7,431 bases of DNA from assembly GCA_013152695.1 (NCBI GenBank), contig JAADFV010000100.1:1-7431 (forward strand), given 5' to 3'. Source of the stretch: Chloroflexota bacterium. Its GTDB lineage: Bacteria > Chloroflexota > Anaerolineae > J102. This document shows, in pieces, positions 1 through 7,194 of the stretch. The notes beneath the pieces are model-generated. The model was not told the DNA's origin. It was given only the letters and a program-made list of their open reading frames with translations, and did no database searches. Position 1 is the stretch's first letter. Each line of letters begins with the position of its first letter. The translations under genes and the position numbers were made by a program.

Positions 1-30
1 AAGAGAGCAACGAGGGACGTTTTCGGACCC

Positions 31-70
31 GGTTTACAGGTTTAGCAGTCTCCAGGTTTACCGATTTGAG
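31..70. repeat. Left array of phased 8-nt repeats (GGTTTACN type)
   Basis: Five consecutive 8-nt units can be read from position 31: GGTTTACA, GGTTTAGC, AGTCTCCA, GGTTTACC and GATTTGAG. Three are strong copies; the third and fifth are degenerate but keep the 8-nt phase. The same unit in reverse complement (GTAAACCN) recurs at 4072-4087 and 7353-7408, always outside genes. The function is unknown. It resembles, in style only, the short tandem intergenic repeats known from other bacteria. The rest of 1-145 shows no gene or structure that I can support. Confidence 0.65.
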
Positions 71-145
71 GGGGAAAGAGTGCATAATTGAGGTTAGAGA
101 TGGGTGAAAAGGTGCTGGCGGAAAGCAAAAGAACACCCGGCTGCT

Positions 146-174
146 TTGACAGAGAGAACGGCATCCTCTACAAT
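146..174 (+). promoter_or_regulatory. Sigma70-type promoter of mutM, predicted leaderless transcript
   Basis: A perfect -35 box TTGACA (146-151) is followed by a 17-nt spacer and the -10 box TACAAT (169-174, five of six consensus bases). Standard spacing puts +1 at about 181, exactly the A of the mutM ATG. No Shine-Dalgarno sequence precedes that ATG. The promoter supports 181 as the real start, since the in-frame upstream starts at 88 and 100 would lie outside the transcript. Confidence 0.75.
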
Positions 175-180
175 CAAATC

Positions 181-996
181 ATGCCCGAACTGCCTGAAGT
201 CCAAACCATCCTCAATGCCTTAACCCCACACATTGTCGATATTCCCATTGCTGACGTAATTATCATCTGGTCGGGTGTCATCGATCGGCCTCCACCAGAG
301 GTCTTTCGCGACTGGTTGCTAGGCCGAAGGGTAACAGCGACCAGCCGCCGGGGCAAGTACCTGATCTTTAACCTGGATGATGGACGCTCCTTGGTCATAC
401 ACTTACGCATGACCGGAGGAATGCGAGTGACGCCGTCGAGTTCGCCCATGCACCGGCACGATCGCCTGGCGTTTCGCCTCAGCAACGGTTACGACTGGCG
501 TTTCAAAGATTTACGTAAGTTTGGCCGCGCTTACCTCGTCGAAGATCCAGCAGAAATCATTGCCAAACTGGGACCGGAACCCCTGGATGGCGACTTCACG
601 GCTGCCTATTTAGGCGACAAGCTGAAGGGACGCACGGCACCGATTAAATCACTGCTTCTCGATCAGCGTTTGGTCGCGGGCATCGGTAACATCTATGCCG
701 ACGAATCACTCTTTCGCGCTCGAATTCACCCGCGACGACAGGCCGGCAGTTTAAATGAGGCCGAAGTAAAAGCGCTGGTGCAGGCAATCAGGGAAGTTTT
801 ACAGCAGGCTCTGGAGGAAATGGGCACGACTCTACGTGATTATCGCCGTCCCGATGGTTCCGTAGGCTCTTTCCAGAATCGCTTGCAGGTATTTCGTCGC
901 ACAGGTGAACCTTGCCCCTCATGTGGCGCACCGATCGAGCGGATTGTCGTGGGCGGCCGCAGCACGCACTTCTGCCCACAAGAGCAACTCCTTTGA
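181..996 (+). CDS. mutM: Formamidopyrimidine-DNA glycosylase (Fpg/MutM), variant zinc finger
   Basis: This is the base-excision-repair enzyme that removes oxidised purines such as 8-oxoguanine and FapyG, then cuts the abasic site by beta/delta elimination. The product is 271 residues, usual for the family. The start at 181 gives the mature N-terminus PELPEV, where Pro after Met is the Schiff-base nucleophile and Glu3 the second catalytic residue; upstream in-frame starts would bury this proline. Lys59 lies in the RGKYL motif. The void-filling trio is visible as Met77 (HLRMTG), Arg112 and Phe114 (LRKFG). The helix-two-turn-helix signature GIGNIYADESLF spans about 167-178 with Asn170. The C-terminal finger has Cys245, Cys248, the conserved Arg260 (GGRST) and Cys265, but the fourth ligand is Glu268 (CPQEQ) where CPxCQ is usual. 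The gene follows a strong promoter with no leader; an ArsA-like gene lies 66 nt downstream on the same strand. The family assignment is essentially certain. Confidence 0.97.
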   Translation: MPELPEVQTILNALTPHIVDIPIADVIIIWSGVIDRPPPEVFRDWLLGRRVTATSRRGKYLIFNLDDGRSLVIHLRMTGGMRVTPSSSPMHRHDRLAFRLSNGYDWRFKDLRKFGRAYLVEDPAEIIAKLGPEPLDGDFTAAYLGDKLKGRTAPIKSLLLDQRLVAGIGNIYADESLFRARIHPRRQAGSLNEAEVKALVQAIREVLQQALEEMGTTLRDYRRPDGSVGSFQNRLQVFRRTGEPCPSCGAPIERIVVGGRSTHFCPQEQLL

Positions 997-1062
997 TCGC
1001 AGTGGCTCAACCCCCCTTCTTCATCCAAACATCTTGACCTTTTCAATACACATCTAAACACT

Positions 1063-2247
1063 ATGCGCATCATTCTCTTTACCGGAAAAGGTGGCGTTGG
1101 TAAAACTACCATCAGCGCCGCCACAGCCCTACGTTGTTCTGAACTTGGCCACCGCACCATCGTCGTTTCCACTGATCCCGCCCACTCTTTGGGCGATAGC
1201 TTTGATCAACGCATCGGCCCCGAACCAAAACAACTGGCACCCAAACTGTGGGGCCAGGAAATCGACCTTTTGCATCAAATGGAGCGCCATTGGGGAAAGG
1301 TGCAAGAATATCTGGCGGCACTGTTTGCCTGGCGGGGCATGGATGGCCTCGTCGCAGAAGAAACCAGTATCCTTCCTGGCATGGAAGAATTGGCCTGCCT
1401 CATGCAAATTGCATATCTGGCCGAATCCGGCGACTACGACACCGTAGTCGTGGACATGGCACCCACCGGTGCTACCCTACAATTGCTTGCCTTTCCAGAA
1501 ATGGCTGCCTGGTATATCGAGAAAATCTTCCCCTTTGAGCGCAAGGCCATGAAAATTGCCCGCCCTTTGATGCGTAGCGTGACCGATATGCCGCTCCCTG
1601 AGGAAGACCTCTTCGATGCAGTCGAAGACCTGGTGAAAGACCTCAACCGCCTCGAACGGTTGGTGACTAATCCCGACATCAGTAGTGTGCGTCTCGTTCT
1701 CAATCCGGAAAAAATGGTGATCAAAGAGGCACAACGTGCTTTCACCTACCTCAACCTCTACAATCTCCCTACTGATGCCATCATTAGCAACCGTTACATC
1801 CCAGACGAGGTAACAGACGTCTATTTCACGGCCTGGAAAGAAAGCCAGCGACGCTATGCCGAACTCATCGCCCAATCCTTCGACCCCCTCCCCATCTTCA
1901 GAGTCCCCTTCCTGGAAAAAGAGGTGGTAGGCTACGAGACGTTGCGTCGCGTAGCAGACGCCGTCTATGACGACAAAGACCCGACGACAATATTTTACCG
2001 CGGTAGGGCCCAACAAGTGGTTAAGGACGGCGACGATTACCTACTGCTGTTACCCTTGCCTTTGCTTGATAAACGTGATGTGCAACTCCATCGTGGTATT
2101 CATGACGAGCTAATCGTGCGTATCGGTAATTGGAAACGGCATATCAGTTTGCCCCAATCGCTGATTAGCCGCCAAGTTGCCGGTGCCAAATATCAGGAGA
2201 ACATGTTGGCCATTCGTTTCAAGACACGTTCAAACAATCCGGGGTGA
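1063..2247 (+). CDS. ArsA/GET3-family ATPase with C-terminal HSP20-like domain (Get3d-type)
   Basis: The protein is 394 residues, one ATPase unit rather than the duplicated ArsA of arsenite pumps. Visible motifs are the deviant Walker A GKGGVGKTT at 8-16 with the signature Lys9, switch I STDPAHS at 36-42 with the probable catalytic Asp38, switch II DMAPTG at 131-136, and an adenine-contact region near NPEKM (214-218). Switch II continues GATLQLL where relatives commonly have GHTLR or GETLR. Residues about 318-386 are beta-rich and resemble the alpha-crystallin/HSP20-like domain found at the end of many bacterial and plastid Get3d/ArsA-like proteins. There is no CxxC pair, so GET3-style zinc dimerisation and arsenite binding are unlikely. 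By analogy it may be a cytosolic chaperone-type ATPase for hydrophobic or cofactor-bound clients; the true client is unknown. No clear Shine-Dalgarno precedes the ATG, and no arsenic gene is nearby. The family is secure; the function is not. Confidence 0.93.
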   Translation: MRIILFTGKGGVGKTTISAATALRCSELGHRTIVVSTDPAHSLGDSFDQRIGPEPKQLAPKLWGQEIDLLHQMERHWGKVQEYLAALFAWRGMDGLVAEETSILPGMEELACLMQIAYLAESGDYDTVVVDMAPTGATLQLLAFPEMAAWYIEKIFPFERKAMKIARPLMRSVTDMPLPEEDLFDAVEDLVKDLNRLERLVTNPDISSVRLVLNPEKMVIKEAQRAFTYLNLYNLPTDAIISNRYIPDEVTDVYFTAWKESQRRYAELIAQSFDPLPIFRVPFLEKEVVGYETLRRVADAVYDDKDPTTIFYRGRAQQVVKDGDDYLLLLPLPLLDKRDVQLHRGIHDELIVRIGNWKRHISLPQSLISRQVAGAKYQENMLAIRFKTRSNNPG

Positions 2248-2260
2248 TCGAATACGATCA
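2245..2260. other. Perfect hairpin built from two convergent stop codons
   Basis: TGATCG (2245-2250), loop AATA and CGATCA (2255-2260) form a perfect 6-bp stem. Its outer bases are the TGA stop of the ArsA-like gene on the plus strand and the TGA stop of the 220-residue gene on the minus strand. The genes are separated by only 10 nt. The hairpin is symmetrical and so present in both transcripts, but it is short and lacks a U tract, so calling it an intrinsic bidirectional terminator would be speculative. Confidence 0.4.
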
Positions 2261-2920
2261 ACACGAGGATGCCTCCACCTTTTCCTGAAAATCCTTTAGA
2301 CGTGGGCCCATGTGTAACCGGCGCAGGTCTGTATCCCTAACTTCGAACCATAACACAGGATGATCGGCACAGTAGGGATTATATTGCACCGCCTCGGCAA
2401 AGCTTTCGAAGCGGTCGGGAAAGAGTGTATCATTGGAAATGACCCGCCAGGCACCCTCATGGTAGAACACACAAAGGACGTGCGCGGCGTGAAATAACGG
2501 TGCTTCTTGGAAAGAAAAAGGGTCCAAAATTACCGTGACAAGATAGATTTGCGAGGGATCGGGCAGCAGATATTCGAGATTATAGGCCGAAAACAGAGCC
2601 AATCCATCGCAATCCTTCTCGAAAACACCTTTTTTACGATAACGTGCGGCGATTATTTCACGATTATAAAAGGTATCAAAAAGCCCCCACAGGGGATCGG
2701 AGGTCCAGCAGACGTGCTTAGGGAGCCATTCTCCATATTCATCCAGATTATGCCACGACACCTCGTAGCTAGGCCAGGGGGCCTTGCGCCGAAAGAAATT
2801 GACGAACCGCGAAAGCGCAATCTTACCCCAAGCAAACCAGGCTGCCAACAAATACTGATACCCTGCCCGAACGATGCGTTTGGGCAGGGAGAGTGAGCTT
2901 GGGATCAGTTGCTCACGCAT
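2258..2920 (-). CDS. Uncharacterised protein, possible transglutaminase/papain-like cysteine enzyme
   Basis: I do not recognise this 220-residue protein as a named family. It starts with an ATG preceded by a good Shine-Dalgarno (AGGAG, 2925-2929, 4 nt away), only 12 nt after the stop of the UDP-glucuronate decarboxylase gene, so the two are probably co-transcribed and translationally linked. Residues about 21-43 form an aromatic, moderately hydrophobic stretch followed by RRK, perhaps a membrane-contact helix. The core shows a pattern resembling transglutaminase-like folds: Cys104 in FEKDCDGLALFSA, a beta-strand, His147 in FHAAHVLCVFY, then a strand ending in ISND with Asp164. These could form a Cys-His-Asp triad. 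The protein is rich in Trp and Tyr and has no obvious signal peptide. A role in processing or anchoring surface material is suggested only by its neighbour. The coding call is firm; the fold is a hypothesis at about even odds. Confidence 0.85.
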   Translation of the reverse strand: MREQLIPSSLSLPKRIVRAGYQYLLAAWFAWGKIALSRFVNFFRRKAPWPSYEVSWHNLDEYGEWLPKHVCWTSDPLWGLFDTFYNREIIAARYRKKGVFEKDCDGLALFSAYNLEYLLPDPSQIYLVTVILDPFSFQEAPLFHAAHVLCVFYHEGAWRVISNDTLFPDRFESFAEAVQYNPYCADHPVLWFEVRDTDLRRLHMGPRLKDFQEKVEASSC

Positions 2921-2932
2921 CGCGCTCCTGCT

Positions 2933-3871
2933 TTATTCTTGTGCTATCTGGCTGCGAAACCAGGCGATGGTGCGTTCTAATCCTTGTTCGAGATCGATCG
3001 TAGTATCCCAACCTAAAACAGTGCGGGCTTTTGTGATGTCAGGTTGTCGTACTTTAGGGTCGTCTTTGGGTAAGGGCTTGAAGACGATACCCGCCTTGTT
3101 GCCCGTAATCTGATTCACCAATTCCGCCAATTCTAGCATCGAGGTCTCTCGCGTGTTGCCGATATTGACGGGGCCAGGTTCATCCGACATGAGTAGCCGG
3201 AAAAAGCCCTCAATCTCATCGCTGACAAAACAGAATGAACGCGTCTGCGAACCATCTCCATACACCGTCAGGGGCTGGCCGCGCAAGGCTTGACTGACAA
3301 AATTGGGGATGACACGACCATCATCGAGACGCATGCGAGGACCGTAAGTGTTGAAAATCCGTACGATACGTGTGTCGAGACCATGGGCACGGCGATAAGC
3401 CATGGTGATGGCCTCCGCGAAGCGTTTCGACTCATCATAGACCCCGCGCACACCAATGGGATTTACGTTGCCCCAATAGCTTTCCGGCTGCGGATGCACG
3501 AGGGGATCACCGTACACTTCGGAGGTGGAGGCGAGAAGAAAACGGGCGTGATGAGCAAGGGCGAGGCCGAGGGCGTTGTGGGTACCGAGGGAATTAACTT
3601 TGAGGATGGGAATAGGAATGGCGGGGAAATCTTTGGGACTGGCCGGAGAAGCAAAGTGAAGGACCGCATCCACAGAAAAGGGTACATGGATATGGAGCGT
3701 CACATCATGTTTGATAAATTGAAAATGAGGATTGCCGTAATGATGCGCAATATTTTCTAAATTGCCGGTGATGAGATTGTCGATCACAGTGACATCATGG
3801 CCTTCGGCAAGAAAGCGGTCGGTGAGATGTGAGCCAAGAAAACCGGCACCACCGGTTATGAGAACATGCAT
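2933..3871 (-). CDS. uxs: UDP-glucuronate decarboxylase (UDP-xylose synthase)
   Basis: This 312-residue extended short-chain dehydrogenase/reductase converts UDP-glucuronate to UDP-xylose in the cytosol through a 4-keto intermediate with bound NAD. The Rossmann motif GGAGFLG is at 7-13 and an NAD-ribose acidic residue, Asp31, follows strand 2. The catalytic segment [10 protein letters not shown] (114-123) carries Thr116, Ser117 and Glu118; Glu in this position is a mark of UXS rather than of UDP-glucose 4-epimerase. The YxxxK pair is Tyr145/Lys149 (YDESK). ARIF-like [10 protein letters not shown] (171-180), [21 protein letters not shown] and [10 protein letters not shown] with Arg275 closely follow the eukaryotic UXS1 pattern. 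The start is supported by a Shine-Dalgarno (AAAGGA, 3878-3883, 6 nt before ATG). A 220-residue gene follows at 12 nt, and an O-antigen-ligase-type gene lies upstream on the same strand, consistent with surface-glycan synthesis. A related 4,6-dehydratase or epimerase is less likely given the specific motifs. Confidence 0.94.
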   Translation of the reverse strand: MHVLITGGAGFLGSHLTDRFLAEGHDVTVIDNLITGNLENIAHHYGNPHFQFIKHDVTLHIHVPFSVDAVLHFASPASPKDFPAIPIPILKVNSLGTHNALGLALAHHARFLLASTSEVYGDPLVHPQPESYWGNVNPIGVRGVYDESKRFAEAITMAYRRAHGLDTRIVRIFNTYGPRMRLDDGRVIPNFVSQALRGQPLTVYGDGSQTRSFCFVSDEIEGFFRLLMSDEPGPVNIGNTRETSMLELAELVNQITGNKAGIVFKPLPKDDPKVRQPDITKARTVLGWDTTIDLEQGLERTIAWFRSQIAQE

Positions 3872-4171
3872 AACAAATCCTTTGTCAGAGCAGAGCGACT
3901 GAGCAAAAGCTCATCGGTAAGAAACAAACATTGGGCTGAAACCGCCGTAGTCCGGATGACCTCGAGGCGAGGGCCCGCAACCAGGGACATTCGCAACGTG
4001 TCGGGTCAGCACTATTGATGAAGTAATAAAATCTTTGCAATCATGAAGGGGCTTGCCATTTACACAAGATGGAAACCCTGTAAACCTGGCCATTCAGCAC
4101 ACGGGTTCGTGATTGTCTAAGCATAGCAGCATGGTCGCTGTGTGGCAAGGCTGTGCAAGTATAAATCGAGG
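3872..4171. other. 300-nt spacer with small hairpin and two 8-nt repeat units
   Basis: This spacer separates the 1006-residue gene from the UDP-glucuronate decarboxylase gene on the minus strand. It contains the Shine-Dalgarno of the latter (3878-3883), a perfect small hairpin at 3900-3913 (TGAGC, loop AAAA, GCTCA) in the probable leader, and two phased 8-nt repeat units at 4072-4087. A 60-codon minus-strand reading frame (3911-4093) overlaps the repeat units and has no recognisable features, so I do not call it. I find no tRNA, known riboswitch, clear terminator or strong promoter here. The length leaves room for an independent promoter for the decarboxylase pair. Confidence 0.5.
4072..4087. 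repeat. Central pair of phased 8-nt repeats
   Basis: Two adjacent 8-nt units, GAAACCCT and GTAAACCT, match the unit of the arrays at both ends of the window and have the orientation of the right-hand one. Two units alone would be weak; the match to the other arrays and the intergenic position support the call. Confidence 0.45.
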
Positions 4172-7100
4172 TTACGGTGCTGCTTCTGGTCTGGTCTGGC
4201 GCTGCGCCAATGCTACGACCAAGAAAGAAAGAATGCTGAGATCGGCGAGAAAAATGGAGTTGTCGATCAAGCCGTGGGCCATACCGGCAACAAAACCTAC
4301 CAGCAACCCTCCCCAGATACGGCGAGAAGGTGGATGCTGTTTCCAAGCCCGTTGCCATTGCTGCACCCCCAAGAATATCGTCTGCCCCAGCATCCACATC
4401 CCTGCTACAAAGCCAAACATGCCCAAACGCGTGAGTAAGTCGAGCATGAGATTGTGAGGATGGCTCAGATTGAGTTCTTCCCAGGCAGAAGGCAAAGCAT
4501 AGAAGCTGCGGTAAGCGTAGAGAAAATTGTCGGGTCCAACACCAAATAAGGGATGATCGAGCCACATCCGCCAGGCGCTTTGCCACAATTGCAAGCGTAA
4601 AAAGGTCGTGCCACCGCGCGTGTTGAGCAAGTCACGAAAACGCTCGGTGCCAAGAAAGGGGAGCAAGGCCAGAGTACCGAGGATGAATAAGGCCAGCACG
4701 GGCCAGCGTAAGCGTTTTTCGAGCAGTGCCAGCAGCAAAAGAGCAGTGGGCATGCTGACGAGCAGCAAGCCTTTGCTAAATGTGAGAAAGGCAACGACAC
4801 TGGCGAGGATAAAGGTGAGCGCGTACAGACCTCGCCGCCAAGACAAGTTTTTTTGGGTAGAAGCACCGAAACCCAGGAAAGTGATCATGAGCAGCAAGGG
4901 CCATATTCGCCCTAAATAAAGGGCAAGGTTGTTGGGAGAGCCGTAAAGGGCACTGATACGAGGCACCCCTTCCACAAAGATAGCCTGACCCAGCCACCAT
5001 TGCCGCAAGCCCAAGAGACTGAGAACGAGGGCACTGAGAACGAGAGCGTCGGCCAGGGGTTGGAGCGAAAGAGGTTGGGAGGGATGTAGACGTGTGATAA
5101 AGAAGTAAAAAAGAATGGGCGTAAGCAAGGTGATGCGCCAATCGTACAGGGCAAAACCGAAGTGCTGTGCCCCCAGGGTAGCAAGAGCGCCGATCAACAA
5201 TAAGCCAAAGACCGGCCAGTCGAGACGACGAAAGGTCTGGCGCAGGGCAAAAGAAGCTGGGCGAGCTGGATGGCTCTGTAAAGCATGGATACCCCAACGA
5301 AAGACGGCAAGTGCCATGGCCAGCCAAATCAAAAGCTCATGCAGAGGCAGACCGATGGGCCCCAGAATTTTCGGTCGAGTGTAGAAAGGGAGGGCCAGCA
5401 AGACAAGAAAGGGGGCAACTTCCAAACGCAAGGCCAGGAGCAAGGCCAAACCAATTCCCGCCAATAGACTCAACCCCAAACCGGGCGCGAAATAGAATGC
5501 CAGCAATAAGACGAGGGCCAGGGGATAATGCCAGGCCGGATGCCAGCGCCTGTAACGAGCGGAAGTGTGGCTCCAGATTTGATCGATCTTGGACAAAAAC
5601 CGCTGTCCATCTGCGCACTGCCATTGGCGCCACCACTGCCAGCTGATTACGAGCAGTATCGCCAGCAAGAGACCGGTCAGAGGCCAAAAGGGCCACGGTC
5701 GCGGCCAGGGCTGATCGAGGATGATGAAATTGCGCAGGGGCCATTGCCCCCAACCTCCCGAGACCTGCAAACGCAGCTCATGGATGCCCGGCCCAGCTTT
5801 GCGTAACAGCGGTACGGTTGCAACCTTGTTCTCAGGATCGTACAGCAGCAGATAGGCGTTCCCCTCCTTGTCTTTGGGCAGAGCAGCTGCAGGCTTACCG
5901 TCGATCCAGACCCGGATCACGCCCCAGTAAGGGCCACGCTGCAAGCGGAGAGCCAATGCCTCGCCCTGCCAGCGCAGGGTAAGTTCGGCGCTCTCGCCGG
6001 CAGGATCCGCGGCGAGGGGGCTCAGGCGCCATTGCGCCGGGGCATAGTTAATGAGGGAGATCGTGACGGGCCAGGAGCCGATGCCGGCTACCTGTGCCGG
6101 CTCCAGAGCATTGAGGCTATTTCCCAACTGCGTCAATTGTCCCGCGGCGTTGCGCTGCACAAAGCCTTGCCGCAAAGGATTGTCGGTGGGATTGCGCATG
6201 TATTCGGCCCAGGCCATAGCTCCGGCCCAAGGCCATCTCTCCTGGACCCAATTCCAGCCAGTTTGCACGTAGCCGGCCCGTTGCTGGAGAGAAACCTGAC
6301 CCCACGGCGAATCTGCTATCCCACCTTCGACTGCTGCCCACCACCCCCACGCAGTGATCCACACCGCTTTATCGCCATCACCCTGAGCCACCATAATCTG
6401 GCGAAGCAGCTCGGGGCGACGAAAGTTGAGCTGGTCGGGTGCCGGTTCTGCGCTGGGAGGTAGCTCGAAACCGTAAGCATTGGCGCCAATAGCGTCGAAC
6501 CATGCTGCCGCTCCTTTTTGATAAAGCTGGCGAAGGTAGTCGAGATCGGAGAGATTGGCGCCATCACGGGCGGTGGTCGGAGCCAGGGTCGCGAGGATGA
6601 TCGTAGCATCAGGATCGACCTGGCGAATACTGAGAGCAGCTTCGCGTAAAAGCTGAGTATAAGCCTGGGCATCTACCCAGCGCGCCCCCCAATGTGGGGC
6701 AATGTTCGGTTCATCCCAGATTTGATAGAACCGCACCTGGCCTTGGACCCGTTTCGCCACCTCCTGGGCGAAATGACCAAAATCTCGCACATCGTGGGGA
6801 GGAGCGAGGGGATTATCGGCGTCCGCCGCTGCTCGCGCCCAGGCAGGGCTGCCATCCAAGAGAAGGAGTATGTTCACATCCGCGCTTCTGGCTGCATCCA
6901 GAGCACTATCTAATCCCTGCCATTGCCACAACCCTGCTTCGGGTTCGATTTCATCCCAGGGAAGGCGGAGACGAATCCAGCGATGGCCATCGCCAGCAGC
7001 GAGGGTGATTCTGTTGGCGATCTCGGCTGCTGTCAGCCCTGCCAAATCGATGTTGGCCATGCGCTGGCCATGGCTGGCAGCTGGAGAAGGTGGGATAGCA

Positions 7101-7192
7101 GGAGCCTGCCGGCGCTGTGCCACCAGGGCATTTGTCGCCAAGCCAACAATTACAAGAATGGCCGCGAAGGTGAGGAGAATGAGTTTCCGCAT
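4172..7192 (-). CDS. Fusion of glycosidase-like barrel, beta-sandwich and O-antigen ligase/polymerase membrane domain
   Basis: This 1006-residue protein probably joins or polymerises lipid-linked glycan on the outer face of the membrane. The chosen start (7192) gives MRKLILLTFA and a signal-anchor helix at 3-25; the longer frame back to 7351 has no such N-terminus and crosses the predicted -10 box. Residues about 45-365 resemble a clan GH-A barrel: LPWDEIEPEAGLWQWQGLD (78-95 region), QIWDEPN with the acid/base Glu161, and VWITAWGW (277-284), where relatives have Glu but this has Ala281. Residues about 375-493 look like a carbohydrate-binding-type beta-sandwich (IDGK, GIHELRL). From about 500 to 996 there are roughly 12 membrane helices. 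Late motifs FSKG (805-808), HPLFGVGPDNF (880-890) and HPHN (911-914) are typical of the Wzy/WaaL family; H913-N914, nine residues, G924, two residues, G927 fits the reported WaaL signature H-[NSQ]-x9-G-x2-[GTY]. Ligase versus polymerase cannot be decided. Confidence 0.92.
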   Translation of the reverse strand: MRKLILLTFAAILVIVGLATNALVAQRRQAPAIPPSPAASHGQRMANIDLAGLTAAEIANRITLAAGDGHRWIRLRLPWDEIEPEAGLWQWQGLDSALDAARSADVNILLLLDGSPAWARAAADADNPLAPPHDVRDFGHFAQEVAKRVQGQVRFYQIWDEPNIAPHWGARWVDAQAYTQLLREAALSIRQVDPDATIILATLAPTTARDGANLSDLDYLRQLYQKGAAAWFDAIGANAYGFELPPSAEPAPDQLNFRRPELLRQIMVAQGDGDKAVWITAWGWWAAVEGGIADSPWGQVSLQQRAGYVQTGWNWVQERWPWAGAMAWAEYMRNPTDNPLRQGFVQRNAAGQLTQLGNSLNALEPAQVAGIGSWPVTISLINYAPAQWRLSPLAADPAGESAELTLRWQGEALALRLQRGPYWGVIRVWIDGKPAAALPKDKEGNAYLLLYDPENKVATVPLLRKAGPGIHELRLQVSGGWGQWPLRNFIILDQPWPRPWPFWPLTGLLLAILLVISWQWWRQWQCADGQRFLSKIDQIWSHTSARYRRWHPAWHYPLALVLLLAFYFAPGLGLSLLAGIGLALLLALRLEVAPFLVLLALPFYTRPKILGPIGLPLHELLIWLAMALAVFRWGIHALQSHPARPASFALRQTFRRLDWPVFGLLLIGALATLGAQHFGFALYDWRITLLTPILFYFFITRLHPSQPLSLQPLADALVLSALVLSLLGLRQWWLGQAIFVEGVPRISALYGSPNNLALYLGRIWPLLLMITFLGFGASTQKNLSWRRGLYALTFILASVVAFLTFSKGLLLVSMPTALLLLALLEKRLRWPVLALFILGTLALLPFLGTERFRDLLNTRGGTTFLRLQLWQSAWRMWLDHPLFGVGPDNFLYAYRSFYALPSAWEELNLSHPHNLMLDLLTRLGMFGFVAGMWMLGQTIFLGVQQWQRAWKQHPPSRRIWGGLLVGFVAGMAHGLIDNSIFLADLSILSFLVVALAQRQTRPEAAP

Positions 7193-7194
7193 AG

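Noticed and set aside
88..180. Upstream in-frame start adding 31 residues to MutM
   Set aside because: The catalytic proline must follow the initiator Met directly, and the promoter at 146-174 places transcription start at about 181.
1034..1062. TTGACC as a -35 box for the ArsA-like gene
   Set aside because: No acceptable -10 hexamer occurs at 16-18 nt; the best AT-rich stretches are too close or lack the key A.
1477..2016. 179-codon minus-strand frame inside the ArsA-like gene
   Set aside because: It lies opposite conserved ATPase sequence, has no start signals and shows no recognised domain.
3911..4093. 60-codon minus-strand reading frame in the spacer
   Set aside because: No ribosome-binding site, no recognised motif, and its first codons overlap the 8-nt repeats.
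4098..4120. GGGTTCG motif resembling a tRNA T-arm
   Set aside because: The flanks do not pair as a 5-bp T stem and no acceptor, D or anticodon arm can be built.
4041..6913. Many open frames of 60-183 codons overlapping the large membrane-protein gene on both strands
   Set aside because: They overlap a gene with clear domain motifs and show low-complexity, Arg/Pro/Ser-rich translations typical of shadow frames.
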